Origin: Acanthaster planci
Taxonomy: Eukaryota; Echinodermata; Asteroidea; Valvatida; Acanthasteridae
Length of the DNA: 64,000 nucleotides
NCBI RefSeq assembly: GCF_001949145.1
Contig: NW_019091357.1
Coordinates: 1-64,000, forward strand
Direction: 5' to 3'
The translations under genes and the position numbers were made by a program. Below the pieces are notes generated by a model. That model ran no database searches, was not told the DNA's origin, and saw only the letters and a program-made list of their open reading frames with translations. This document shows, in pieces, positions 36,250-49,400 of this stretch (positions within the stretch are counted from its first letter, which is position 1; each line of letters begins with the position of its first letter).

Positions 36250-39200
36250 ATGGCGGTCACAAAGGATCCATTCACTCATTATGTTTCCTGCTGGCTTTGT
36301 GGCTTATTAATACTGAATCTACACTGTCTTCCCGTTATTTCACAAGGTGAGTAATTTACCTCTCTTTTGAGAACAAAAACTCGCCGATTGCAGTGTTGAT
36401 TCCAAAGACTGATTTGATTACATTTGATGCATTTACGACGCCTTATAAAACTCCCGTAATTACGATTGAATTCGAAATACAAGCACGAATATACTTTTTA
36501 CACAAAATTGTAGGCAGGCTGAAATTTTCGACGTCTAGACTGCTAAAAATGTAACCGATTTAAAGGTAAAACAATCGAGAAAGATCCGCATCCGAGCAAA
36601 CAGACTCAATAACATGATTTACTGCCAAAAAACAGGTTAGGCTATTCGTAGGTGAGGATACACAGCATACAGATGTCCCTTTAAACATCATTAAGTATTG
36701 TTTAATAAATAATTTTCCATTGTAAAGTATCATGCGTGTTACGTATGTACTTATCCTGTTTGAATTTTGCCTGCTTTAATTAATCAAAACTCTTGTGTAC
36801 TCGACCCGTACTGACAAGACGATCAAGGCTGAGGTGTGAGGCCTTGCAAAGAGTAAACCGGTACTCCTTTCATTCATGTGGCCATTAGTACACTTATTAT
36901 TCAAATGTCTCGTTTCGGGAAGCATTCAAGGTGAGCAAAGAGCTTCTCATTTACTAGTTTATTTGACGGCTGCACGCATGCATCCACGCGATACCAGTCC
37001 CGATTGAAACATGATTGATCCTTCGTCGAAGACCCATCAACCCATTATATAATATTGAACATCTTGGCTAAAACCTTCAATGTGGACATTGATTTCATTA
37101 GGAACATTTTGAGTAAGTTTTACGACATTAACCTTCTTGATTAAAGTGGAGTATTTTGGGAAAACGGCCAATGAATTAATTACGCAAAATATCAGATTCT
37201 CTTCCTTTAGAGAAATTACCCACTCCTAAAATGAGCATTGAGAAAAATACTTAAGCAAAATACAGAGTGAAACCGTTTCTTGGTTCATTGATTCCCCGTT
37301 GCTAATTCCTCTCAAACAAAATTTAAAAAGTCTAGCAATCTTGTTTTAAACTTCATTCTTATTGAGAACTGACGAAGCAGATGTGGTATAACATCAACAC
37401 GACACACGACTTGCTCTGGAATTTCCTTTAATGCCTAGCTATTGCGTGCCAAAACCTTGTGTAAATTACATATTTTCTGAGGTGACGCCCTTTCTCCGGG
37501 CGCATCTCAGTATTTTCTTTCCATGACAAACACCCACATAACAATTCATCTAATATTATCATCTCTTCTCGTGCATTGGTGTTTCCTGCAGAGGCCTGGT
37601 GGACAAAAAATCTGTCATTAGTCCAAAATATAGGAAATTGATCTTTCTTATATGATGTTTATGGATTTCCTATCTGTATTATGTATCGTATAGAGTTACT
37701 AGTATTTAGCGTGCCCTCACCAATTATTGTCATTTGAGATAGATGACTTGACTTGCCAACAGTTTCGAATAGCTTTCCATCGACTGTCAGTATTATACCC
37801 ATGAAGTAACCGCACGAACGTTAACATTTTGTCATATAAGCAGGAAGGCCTAGACTGAAAAGTTGCAACAGTATGGAGATACTGTTGCAATAAATCAAAA
37901 CCATAAAGGGCATTAATGAGAGACGACTCTCTCATTTCGCTGTTAACAAAAAAAACAATCATACGTTTCTCACCTTTTTGCTGAGTGTTTATTATAAGGA
38001 AATGAATGTATGTACAGCTGCTATACTTCAGGGCAACAAGGAAGTTGATGGTCAATTAGGTTTTGTTTTCCTCTAAAAATAAGTTTTATGGTTATACGCA
38101 TCTGCATGTTACGGTATATACCTAACTAATTCTGGCCCATTTTTTTATTTGTTCGTTGGATTAAATGAACTAAAAACCCCTTTTTAAAATGTATTAATTA
38201 CATTTTGTACTTTCTCTGTAAACTTTGTTCATAAACTAATTATTTCCAGAAAACGCGACGGAGACAGCTACAGAAACCACATTCGCCATATTATCCTCAA
38301 CAGAAACGAATTACACGGGTGACGCAACTATGACATCACTTACTATTAATTCTACCACTGAGCCAAGAGGTCAGTGAGTTTATCTTATTACGAGTCATAA
38401 GGACAGAAACAGATGAGAGAAATGGATAGTAATCTTTATTCTTCTAAAGACTGCTTAAGGAACAGTCACTGGATACTGTAATCTGAGTTGTGTTAATTGT
38501 TGTTGGTTTATATTACTTTAAGTTAAATCTCACTTTAATTAAAGACTGTAAATTTATATTATTTTTTTGAATGTTATTATTCATTCAGAAGTTCAAACTG
38601 AAATGGTTACAGATCTGGTGACAGCGTTGGCGAACGCCACAACGGCCCAAGAAGGTAAGTGTGTGTTTTTAATGTCCACGTCAGTGGAGATTTCTTAAAT
38701 TGAATTCTGTGTTTATTCCAATAAGGCCTACATTTGAAACCCTTTAACATATGGAATAGTTTGCTTATCGTCTTTTTTCTCGATATATTGTCATTCTTCA
38801 GAATTTCAAACAAACTTGCTGACAGTGGAGGGAACGGAGCTGCAGAACACGACAGTATTCCAAGAGGGTAATTTCTCTTTAATCTTTATAATCAATTGCT
38901 AGAGTGCTGGAAGTGCTCCAATTACATTTTGTACTTTCTCTGTAAACTTTGTTCATAAACTAATTATTTCCAGAAAACGCGACGGAGACAGCTACAGAAA
39001 CCACATTCGCCATATTATCCTCAACAGAAACGAATTACACGGGTGACGCAACTATGACATCATTGACTATTAATTCTACCACTGAGCCAAGAGGTCAGTG
39101 AGTTTATCTTATTACGAGTCAGAAGGACAGAAACAGATGAGAGAAATGGATAGTAACCTGTATTCTTCTAAAGACTGCTTAAGGAACAGTCACTGGATAC

Positions 39201-41708
39201 TGTAATCTGAGTTGTGTTATTTATTGTCGGTTTCATTCCTTTATGGATGGTCTTTATATTGCTTTAAGTTAAATCTCACTTTAAGCAATGACTGTAAATT
39301 CATATTAATATTTGAATGGCATTCTTCGCGCAGAAAGTCAAACTGAAATTATTACAGATCTGGTGACAGCGTTGGCAAACGCCACAACGGCCTATGAAAG
39401 TAAAATGTGTGTGTATATTTTTAATGTCTACCGTATGTCAGTGGGGGTTTCATTCATTAAATTCTGTACTTCATTATAATTAGGCCTACATTTGAAACCC
39501 TTTAACATATGGAGTAGTTTGCTTATCTTCTGTTTTTTGTTTTTTGTTTTTGATATATTGTCATTCTTCAGAATTTCAAACAAACTTGCTGACAGTGGAG
39601 GGAATGGAGCTACAGAACACGACAGTATTCCAAGAGGGTAGTTTCCCCTTAATCTTTGTAACGGATTGCTGGAAGTGCTCCAAATTTAAGATTGTATTAA
39701 TTTGTTAACAATCATTTGAGGTGCCTTACTGTATTATTGATATTTTTTTAATTAAGTACTTTTATTGTTTATTTCACAGTAAACCAGACCACTCAACCGT
39801 CACGAAATGTTACAGACACAATGACGATGACGATGGAAGTTACAGGTGACGGTGAGATTAACTAACACACTGATAAAATTTCTTATAAATGTAATTCAAA
39901 ACTGCAAATTTTGATAATAAATTAGCTGTTTCAGGAAAGAGTAGCAAAGGCAGATAAAAAAATAGTTACACATGCTTTATATAAGTAATGATTTATTTAA
40001 ACAACCGAGCAAAAAGGTTTGTGTGCAGACCGACCTCTTTCAGATGTACCAGCCAGACATTTTACTTGTAATTATTACAGTTAACCAGATAAAAATGGCA
40101 ACAAAAACAACTACAGTCACAGAGGAATCAACGAGTGAGTTATACTTGCATTTATCAACAGCACTAAATACTTTTCTTTTCAGTTTCGGACAAAAATTGT
40201 AAAGAAATTAGCGCAAATCATTTATTTCAATCAAACAAAAAGGGAACTCTTCAAATTGACGATATGGGCTCTTTTTAGTTTATATGTAATTAAATACTAA
40301 AACGTCAGAGAGTGACAATTGCCTCGTTTTATGGATTTCAGATAACGATAACACTTCCCTTTCCGCAAATGTAACGGAGGACTTCCCGCCTCTTGGCACA
40401 GTGGTCGTACCAGCAACAATCGTTCTATCAACCCCCGATCTGTTCAATCCATCCAGGGCACCGACTCCTCTAATCAGTCGTAAGTGTTCAAGTCAGCAAA
40501 AGTGTAAACGGAAAGCCGTTTATCCATTTATACTGAAAGGTAACAGTCTTGAAGATTGTCGATAACGGCGTGAAAAGAGATTGTATATCTTTTCTCATTT
40601 ATCCATTACTTCACAGCTATCATTCCAGTCTTGATATTCGCCGGTCTTCTTTTCCTAATGACTATTATGATATTCATCGTTTTATATACAAAATCAAGGT
40701 AAGCATCTCCCTTGTCATTTTTATTTATTCGGTTATTCGTTTATTTGTATATTTTTTCATTTATCCAGGGTAACCCTGTCAACAGCTGGATACTGAATTT
40801 TATTAGGATCCCGCATTAAAAAAAAATAAACTAATGAACAGAAAAAGAAGAGTTGAAAATTTACATATTCCCATAATATAAAGTTAAACACATTAAGCAA
40901 GAATGCATAAAACATCAACAAGTATATTGTCTGGAAACATCGCACCAAGTCATAATCCCATGAGTACTTTTTGACGTATAATTCATCTGAAGTGTAATCA
41001 ACTTCAAGTGTTCACCTGTCATTCAACTGTTGTTATCATTTATTAATTCTTTAGTTGGTTTTGTTTGTCTTGTTTTGTCTAATATTGTTGGCCATTTTCA
41101 CAACAAGCTTTGACTTTTAGGATGATACAATCAAAGTGTGGAAATAAAATGTTACTGGAATATGACTGAACTGAAGGAAGGGCGCCCTCTGAGGGCCAGG
41201 CATCATAAGTTATGACGTAGGTTATGCAGAGGATCAGAAATACATGCATTGGGATAATAGTTGTGTACAAAGACAAGTATACACAGGAACGGAACTGGAA
41301 AAACAAACTTCTTTCAATATCCACACTGGCTGAAGTTTTCTAATACGGTGTAATGTAACTGGACCTATCACTTAGAATTCGTAAGACCCTGCCGAGATTT
41401 CGATTTTCAAAGCAACCTCTGAATTCTTAGTTGCCTTATGAGGCAATTCTTTTTTCTTTTCTTTTTTTTTTGACCTCTTTGATTTCAACAGAAAAAAGCG
41501 GAGCATATCGACCTATAACCTTACTCCAGCCGCAAATGGGAATTCCTCCCAAATCGGCTACCGTAACACGGCCTACGAACAAGGCGATGTCGCCAACGAC
41601 ATAGACGTCGAATGCAGCATGCAGGAAATACGGCTGGAAGGAAAGCCTAGGAACGAAAATATTTTACAGAACTATGAAGGCTTTGAAGAAGAACTGACGC
41701 CACTTTAA
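36250..41708 (+). CDS. receptor gene 4: mucin-like type I membrane protein without WSC or CCP
   Basis: Twelve exons: 36250-36346, 38250-38369, 38589-38654, 38802-38867, 38974-39093, 39334-39399, 39572-39637, 39780-39851, 40081-40134, 40342-40479, 40617-40698, 41492-41708. They join to 1164 nt (387 residues). Signal peptide, a ~255-residue Thr/Ser/Asn-rich ectodomain (33-288) almost free of cysteine and dense in O- and N-glycosylation-type sequence, TM helix ~291-312, and tail 316-387. The tail has STYNLTP (324), IGYRNT (339, YxN type), NTAYEQG (344) and QNYEGFE (377), and ends LTPL. Exons two to four repeat as five to seven: a ~724-bp genomic duplication. The exon plan and phases match the rest of the cluster, so this is a member that lost its globular domains, or its WSC/CCP exon was missed in the 1.9-kb intron 1. 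In-frame upstream Mets exist; 36250 starts the hydrophobic segment best. Exon eight may end at 39845. Confidence 0.65.
36876..36930 (+). other. possible alternative first exon of gene 4
   Basis: An ATG opens MWPLVHLLFKCLVSGSIQ, followed by an AAG|GTGAGC donor in phase 1, the same phase as the main signal-peptide exon. It could replace it by alternative promoter use. The hydrophobic core is short, so support is weak. Confidence 0.25.
38197..39682 (+). repeat. tandem duplication of a three-exon stalk cassette in gene 4
   Basis: Copy one runs 38197-38920 and copy two 38921 to about 39682. Both begin ATTACATTTTGTACTTTCTC and end GCTGGAAGTGCTCCA. Exons and introns are duplicated together and are nearly identical. 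The 120-nt exon differs at only two visible positions, TCACTTACT versus TCATTGACT. All duplicated exons are phase 1-1, so the frame is kept. Copy two has a T/G-rich expansion in its second intron. Confidence 0.9.
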
Positions 41709-42608
41709 CGAGGTGTGGCTTCCGAGTGACCTGTTTTGGGTGATGCTGGAAGCTTTGATGGTAATTATAGAGTCAATTGTATGCTTCACAACTTTGCAAC
41801 CTTCTTTTTTTAAAACGTTGGACGAGACGCTACGAGAGCTGCAAGTGTAGCTTATACATGTACAAAAACTCTGGGATTTTGTACCCGTGCTTTGTCAGGG
41901 ACAAGTATAAGTCACATTTATTTGATGGTACCTAAGAAATGTGGTCAAGTATTCTGAACATCTCACCGTGAGAAAGTTTTTATGCGCAAAGTCCATCTGC
42001 AAAAGTGCACGTAGGGATTCATCCCTGTATCTGTGTGCACAAGTCTATAGTGTCCATCACTAGCAAATCAAAGATGCAGACACTTTTTTGTTCCATTTAA
42101 AAGGAATGGATTCGAATTCGAAGGTCTGGAAGAATTCCTTTACATTCTTTTGAAGGCCCTCGCGTAATTGCAATTTTCCATGGGTAATGATAAATATTAA
42201 CTCACTTGTATCATTTGGCTACGTACATTTTACTAGTTATGAAATGTCTTTTAAAGTAGCCAGAGTACAAATGAACTACACAAAAAAGGCAATTTATAGA
42301 GGTCCGTTTTATTTGCATGCACGCTGATCCTTACAGCGCCTCGCATAGTTTGGCTTACTCATTGTATTGTATTTAATAGCCGTCGACAGGGCGTCAAGGT
42401 TTGCTTACGTAGTAAGCTGGTGGAGGTATGAAACAATCCTACATATGCAGCAAGGTACGAGACGGAGAGAACCCCCTCCCTGCTTTGTGTTGGTCATTGT
42501 CTCGCAGGAATCTGGGGAATTCCTTTCAGACATCTTGGGGGGGGATGTGTTAAGTAACAATAGTCTGGAATATGTATAGGGATTGGACATGTTGGAAGTG
42601 ACTAGATA

Positions 42609-42894
42609 CTAACCCGTGAAACCTGGTCTGCTATTTTTCTCAAGACTCTTAGCGGGTTCATGCTTGGACTCTGTTTCTGCATCAATTGAAAAATGAATAG
42701 CACAAATGGGTCGGATTCGAACCAGGGTCTATGGATCTGTAGTTCAAAATCACTACCAACTAAGCTATCGAAGCGACGTAATGGATTCCCGTTTTTGAAA
42801 TGTCTTAAATGGTGTATTGCATTGTCCCCTCTTCATGAATCATTTGTCACCCCAGCTACTGAAAAAAAGTAGCGCACCAGGTTTCACGGGCTAG
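42609..42894. mobile_element. Tc1/mariner-type MITE carrying a tRNA-like sequence
   Basis: Ends CTAACCCGTGAAACCTGGT and its near-perfect reverse complement extend ~35 bases as terminal inverted repeats, flanked on both sides by TA, the target duplication typical of Tc1/mariner elements. The interior has a tRNA-like segment on the minus strand (about 42776-42710), with an A-box-like TAGCTTAGTTGGTAGTG and a B-box GGTTCGAATCC. No transposase is present. Confidence 0.7.
42710..42776 (-). pseudogene. tRNA-like sequence inside the MITE
   Basis: On the minus strand it has A-box- and B-box-like pol III promoter elements at tRNA spacing. The T-stem pairs poorly and no good anticodon stem forms, so this is a decayed tRNA-derived sequence rather than a working gene. 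Confidence 0.5.
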
Positions 42895-43336
42895 TATTAA
42901 GTTGCTGCCGGACATGTTGGGGGGTACCCCTCAGTCTCATTTCTTGCTCCCTATAGAATCCTGAGATTGAACAGAATTAAACCACTATTCTAAACATCAC
43001 GCTATTTACAAAAAGTGTAGAGTAATTTTTAAGAATGTACAATAAATTGCATATTCTTTTTTAAGAATCCATACTATTAACTGCATACATTCTTTGTTAA
43101 AGCACGCATCGCTGTACATTCTTAAAAAAACTGACGGATCACATTGGCTTGACCGACACAAAACCTGTAATTTTTAAGTACACCGTTTAAGACGTTTGAC
43201 CCATCTACTTCCAAGTTGATCTCAGTTTTAACTCTTCTGTCATTTCAAGTTAAAACTTTCCAAATAACTATGACAATAAAAATGTAAGTAGGCCCTGTAA
43301 GCTTAAGGAATGGATTATAATTATCTAGAAACTTAC

Positions 43337-43575
43337 CTTTCAGTACTTCTCAGATGATATTCCAACTGCATGGTTTTGCCAGACAAATAAACGGCCACCG
43401 AGTTGCTTCGATGTGTTGGGCAAGTATATTCCAAGGTTATACACGTGGTCTTCATTTGAAGAGACTGTGAACCGTGCGCCAATCTAGCTTGCTGCATGGT
43501 GGTGTTAAAAATCCCCAATTCCGTACAGTCATAACGATATAATTTGATAGCTAGTATCCAGCACATTTTCCGCAG
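43337..43575 (-). other. candidate orphan minus-strand exon
   Basis: On the minus strand, TATTACAG at the left and GAAAG|GTAAGT at the right border a 239-nt open stretch (phase 0 to 2). It encodes a segment with four Cys (DCTELG, TTCITLEYTC). The domain is not recognised. The acceptor has a poor pyrimidine tract and no partner exon is secure. Confidence 0.2.
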
Positions 43576-46410
43576 CTGTAATACCAACTTACTTAAATCC
43601 ATTTAGGAGTTGGATGCATGGCAAGTGTCTTCGCACCATGGTCCACTGATGGTGACTGCATATGTCTCTGTGTGTGACTTAATGTACAAGACTGTACTGT
43701 GCATCATGGTGAAAGAAAAAACATGCAGAATAAGCCAACACTGAACAATGGACCGAATTCCTCTAACATCTCAAAGCATTAGTAAAAGCTCACTGTTCCC
43801 TTGTTAAATGGAAAGCAGCGGGACTAGGTTTACATTGGGAAAACGACCATTTGGTTCATTCTTTCTTTGATTCAATTCTTTGATTCTAATAGGCAGAGCG
43901 TCCTCGCCAATTCGAATCGAAGATTCTCGATTTCTTCGGACTTGTAAAATGGTCCTGACAGTTTTGATTTCTATATATGACAACGCAACCTCTGCATTTT
44001 ACTCTTTCGTACAAATTGAATCTTGCGTGCACCATGTTTCTTTTTTCAGCGGTGTCGGTAGAAACTAATTCCCTAAGAATGTATCAATTTCGTCGAAACC
44101 TGTATCTTCAATAAGTTACATTATCATTACGATCAATACTTAATTACTTCGGATATTTAATAAATAATGAGGCTGTTTCATTTTTATAATGCTGTAATCT
44201 TTTTGCGAAGAGTTGAAATGTTTGACTTCGTCAATGTCATTGAGTCTTGTCTGAGTCATGAAGGTGACACACGCCCTTGACAAATAAAGCTACCAGTGAC
44301 TGATTCTTACTTACTGACACAGGAATATTTGCGCTGTTTAAGAGCAAAAGCGCTTAAGTTGTTTTAATACCAAATGCTGCAAATAGTATCCGTTACACGC
44401 GTCCCCTCCACCTTCTCCACATTTTTTGCAGGCAGTCCGGGGCGAAATCCTATGACATTTTATTCCTACACCTCGAAACCATTAATGTAATTTTGACACC
44501 GTTGACTTCCATAAAGAACACCAGTCCAGTGTCGTAATATGTGCAAACATGGCGTATTAATTCAACACATTAGTGTTTGCTAAGTACGCATGCCAGGAAC
44601 TATTGGGCCAAGTGTTCACACTGTTAAATAAAAGAACACCTGACTGGCATAACACGACCCTGATCCTGGCCTCAACCTTGAGTAGGCGTGAAATAACATT
44701 CCCGTTTATGTTTACTTTGCAAGTTTTGCCTTAAGTTTCAGGTTTAAATGCAGTCATCGGGCAAAAACTCAAATCTTATGTAACATGTTTTTCTCCAAAA
44801 CGAGGACATTTCTTGAATATAGCCAGGCATCAATATTTCGGGTGTGTCTGAGGAAACCATGTATGATTCACAGTTAATTCACTGACGGGTGTTTCCCAGC
44901 GAAGAAGCCAAGTATCAAGTTTATCTGATGGCCCCACCCAAACACTCACGTACAACACAACGGGAGGTGGCAATGTCCTATACCCGCAACGACACAAACA
45001 GTTGAGAACACTCACGGGATATGTACCGCCTCAGTTTTTTTGCGGAGGAGGGAACTGGAATTATCTCCTACAAGATTTTTGTGCCGAACAGAAAATGACG
45101 TCCATCTCTCCTTCCTTTGCGTGTTTTTGCCCATGGCATTATCCTGAGCATTTACAATTTTGAACAGTCAATTTCGCTGATTTTATCACCCCCCCCCCGC
45201 TGTAGGCTCAAATCTACACCTATGGAAAAATTTGCATATTTTGACTCATATGCAACCGCTTATGGGGGGATCCCAAAGTACATTACTCGGTGTTGCAGAA
45301 AGTCTATTACATTACAAGACATTTCCTGATTCTATGATTCGATTGATGTATAAATGGGCACTCATCTACTTCCGTGAAGTCTGATTGAAAATTTAAATTC
45401 TAAACCAAATCAAACTCTATCGACTGCAATCCATTATAAACTCTGACCAAGTCGCTTTGCCATACAATGAGTTACAATGTACAACTTTTATTTTAGGGAG
45501 GGAACCAAACTTATCCTAGGTCAAACATACACTCAACATACACTCAACGTGTTCTCTCCATAACCAAGTGCGACAGTAAATTTCACCCCTAAAAGTTCTT
45601 TGTCGGTGTCAGTTCATATGGAAATCCTTTCATGTCGCACACAAAGGCAAAACCCAGTAAAAACATTCTTTTATGAGAACTAAATTCCACAGACTTACCA
45701 GACTGTATATGCATGTCCTCTGACCCTAAACTGTGAACGAACAGAAAGTCCCAGTTATCACAACAGTTTGAAGGGTATCTTAATATATCCCACAAATGTA
45801 AAATCACTTTAAGATAATGTCTGACAGCCTGTCACGTGACTCTACTTCATGCAGGCAGAGCCAATAGCAAGTACAGAATATGATTACTGTGTGACGTTAA
45901 AGTGTACTTACACTTCCATGAGATAAACTTAATTGAATAAACGAACAATTGACTACGTCGAGTAGGAGGAGCCGAAGCGTTCGACTGGCCTTTTGTCTGG
46001 CACCAAACCTGCTCAGTCCTGAAAATTTATTCTAAACCAACATCGTACTTTCATACGCATTTCAACAAAAGCCGAGTACTGACCTACCACCTTGGACCGT
46101 CTGCCATGCGAAACTGCCGACAGTAACCCAGAATAGTCGGAAATTGTGACGAGTTTAGAAAGCAACAACTTAATTCAAAAGGTGCTATACACCGGTAAAA
46201 AAACCCGCTTGCATTGGAGTAACAAGCTTAATCCTAACTCCGCTTTGACTATAAGTTTAGCATTCAGCATTTTTGTTGTGTTCTGGTATTTCCGCTGTTT
46301 CTAAAAAAATAATTGAGCCCTCCGATTTTATGACTCTGCTAACTATGGATGGACTGGGATCTGGAGTGGATATTTTCTTGGCGTTTGACTATTTGATCCC
46401 CTCAACGACG

Positions 46411-49400
46411 ATGAACCGATATTTTAAGACATTTTCTACACTGCTTGTTCTTTTTTCCCTTGTCGAGTCAGGTAAGTGCTACAGTTTCGGCCATTTTTAA
46501 TATTTATCCCCTGTAATGGATGTTGGTGCTTCAATAAGATTGGATCAAAGCATGCAGTGTCTGCAGTGCCTGACTATAGGTTTGTGATCCTATTACGACC
46601 AACATTCAGCTGTACAACGCAAATGCTAGAATAATTCATGTCAATCTTCGCCTTCATTGGGAAATGGATTCCCCCTATATATATCATCCTTAGTTGAGTT
46701 TTCAAAGTTAATTTTCTGACATCACTTCATAATATCTTCACTCATTCCATCATACCTCGCGTCATTTGTGCATGACTGACAAGCTAACAACCTCCATTGT
46801 GTTGAGACTATAGATTTCGTAAAAATTTTATCATAGACAGCTGGAGGTAATATTCCGGGTAGGTTGGTGACCATTTGCAATGAAGCCTTAAAAATAAATT
46901 GTCCTCTAGAAACCAGACTAAGGAGTTTGATAGTTGTCCTTTGTTTTCTCTTCCTCCTCTGTGCAGTGAATACTTCTTGTCCAGCACCGCCCCGGCCTCC
47001 AGGCACCGAATATTCGGGCGGAAACTACGTACAATTCAATGAGGGTCAAACTATCACCTACAACTGTACATTTGGATACCAAGTGATAGGCCCCACCACC
47101 AGAAGATGCACAGAGAACGGCACATGGACGGGCACTGACAATGTGTGTCGCATTGGTAAGAGATTGAATCTACAGCATTCAGGATGACTGATTAGCACTC
47201 TCTGAGCAGAGCTATCCTCTTAAAAATTGTCAAACACTTAAGAAAGATATAGTTCCATTTCATCCATATGACACCTCGATTACCACATACACATGCTCAT
47301 TTTCGGCCTGTATTGCATTCCGTGTACCAAATAAACATTTTCATCAGTTATGTTTCCGTATTCACACACGTGTGTGCAGTCTTTTCCACATTGCTGACAA
47401 CGATCATACATCAAATAATGAAATATTTAAAAGGCAAAACATAAAACTTGAGTTCAGTCTGAAAGCATTATTTTCAGAGTGAATTTAGTTGTCATGCTTG
47501 ACATTTCACTTTTCCTTTTTGCCAGCAATTGAAACAATATTTGCAGTTCCCAGGCAAGATCTGAGGACTGCTTCGCTTTTCAAAATACGCGTACAATACA
47601 ATTGAATGATCAAAAGTACTGTTGTCATTTCATTCCTAATGAGCCCTGGGAAAAGCAAATTTTCTAAGTCGTATGGGGAAATTCTCTCACTGGCGGAACG
47701 TGATACAATGCAGTAGGTTCAGTGCGATGTAAGATAAGGCGGCAAGGAGTCTCTGTTGAACGAAGGATTTCAGAAGCCACTGTTTATTAACATCACTCAA
47801 AATTCAGAATGTTCTCAAGGAGCAACATAGGACAGGTCTGAACTGGGCATCTACTCCTATAACTCACTGATGATTCAGTACACTCGCCCATCCGCATTCC
47901 ACTCTTGGAATTATAAAAAGTACACGTTCCAGAACAAATATTCCTGCACAATGCACACGTAATGAATATCCTTCAGTTTTTGATTAGGTATTCCAATATG
48001 AGTATCCATGGTAAGGTCAATTTGTTTGTCAGTCTCCAAAGTGAGCTTGCAATAGAATTGTTGTATTATAACGTTCTTGTCGAAAATTTTGACACGTATA
48101 CATCGCTAATCGCTCGACTTCCCAAGTGTGAAAACAATATCCTGCAATGCCGATCAGACAGGCTATTTTTCTGTTTTTATGAATGTTGCAGTTGAGAAGT
48201 AATCATAATCAGTTTTAAATAGTACGCTTGATTGATTTCCATTCTGTTGTACTTTACCTCCAAACGTTTGTCGTGCTTCCTGAAATTTCGTGTATTTTTA
48301 ATCTTTTCAAAACACAGATGCGGTCTCCCTTGCCATAGCCTGCTTTGTTGGCTTGTCGGCCATTGTTATCTTCATATTTTTAACATGTTGTTTGTGTACC
48401 AGGTAAGCAAGCCACGCAGCTTTAATAGTACATTCTCCGTACTGTAATCCTGTACAATCAAGTGTCCTTCATGCAGCTGTTTGCATCTGTCTAGATGTAA
48501 ACCGCTTCAACTTTCATTGCGAATTGCTCAATGAAAAACAAATGAGGGAAACGGTCAATCAACCCCGATCCAGTGCCTAACTGGGAACCAAAATGACGTA
48601 ATAGTGATCCACGTGAGTGTAGAATGGGGCATCATTTGAACGACTTTTCTATTTAATAAAAATGCAGGTTTCTCAATAATTACATACATGTAGGCCCATT
48701 GATAAGTTCAAGAAAACAAGAAGGGAATGGTCACATACAGATGATATTACAGCTGTTTATTATTGCAGTCGGGAATATCTGGGTTAAAGAGTAAGTGTTC
48801 TAATGTGCAAGGTAAAATCACATAAAATCTCAAATGTCAGCAAATGTTGGCATGCTGCTCGTTACCAATTTAGATGTAAGGGCGGACGCATATGTTATGA
48901 CGCATATGTAGGTTGAGTAATTTCAACATCCGACTGTTTTTTTTAAACAGCAGAGTTCATGAGGTGCTATCAATTGTTTTAGGATGCTTACAAGTAAACT
49001 AGCTCCTGAGGAGGGCATTGACCTTGGCGAAAAATACCGAAGCGCGTGGCATTACTTTTTTGGCGCAAAATGTTCTACTATAGCTCAAAATCTTCTCTTT
49101 TTTGCCTCAAAAGCGGACCTTTTAGTCGCGCGGGGGTCGCGGACGCACCCCCTGCACTCCCCCAAAGGACCTGAAATGTGGTGAAGCAATAGTTCTCTGG
49201 ATCTCTCAATCTGCTATTTTATCCCATACCCACAGGAACCGGCGTGCCAGACGTAGGGCAGAGCATCATCTGACTATTCAACGGCAAGGCAAAGAGGCGG
49301 GAGATGATGGATTGAATGGCCTGGGCGACCAGGAACCTAACCCTTACAAGATGGTTCAGGTGTCAAAAGAACGGGTTGATCGCAGTGACTCTGGACTACA

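Larger units (their letters stand above)
41709..46410. other. intergenic region between genes 4 and 5
   Basis: About 4.7 kb. It holds the 3' flank of gene 4, the tRNA-containing MITE at 42609-42894, and a few minus-strand stretches with splice-like borders (43575-43337; donor-like sites near 45704 and 44949). These could belong to an unrecognised minus-strand gene. Nothing is firm enough to call a gene. Confidence 0.4.

Noticed and set aside
38197-39682. CRISPR-like or bacterial repeat array
   Set aside because: The repeats are two ~724-bp copies with spliced exons in an intron-rich animal locus; there are no short direct repeats with spacers.
42710-42776. Functional tRNA gene
   Set aside because: T-stem and anticodon stem pair poorly and it sits inside a transposon, so it was called a tRNA-derived pseudogene.
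46864-46966. Hydrophobic frame (VVLCFLFLLCA) running directly into the CCP of gene 5, looking like an alternative signal peptide
   Set aside because: There is no in-frame ATG, and the hydrophobic stretch is the translated polypyrimidine tract of the CCP exon's splice acceptor.
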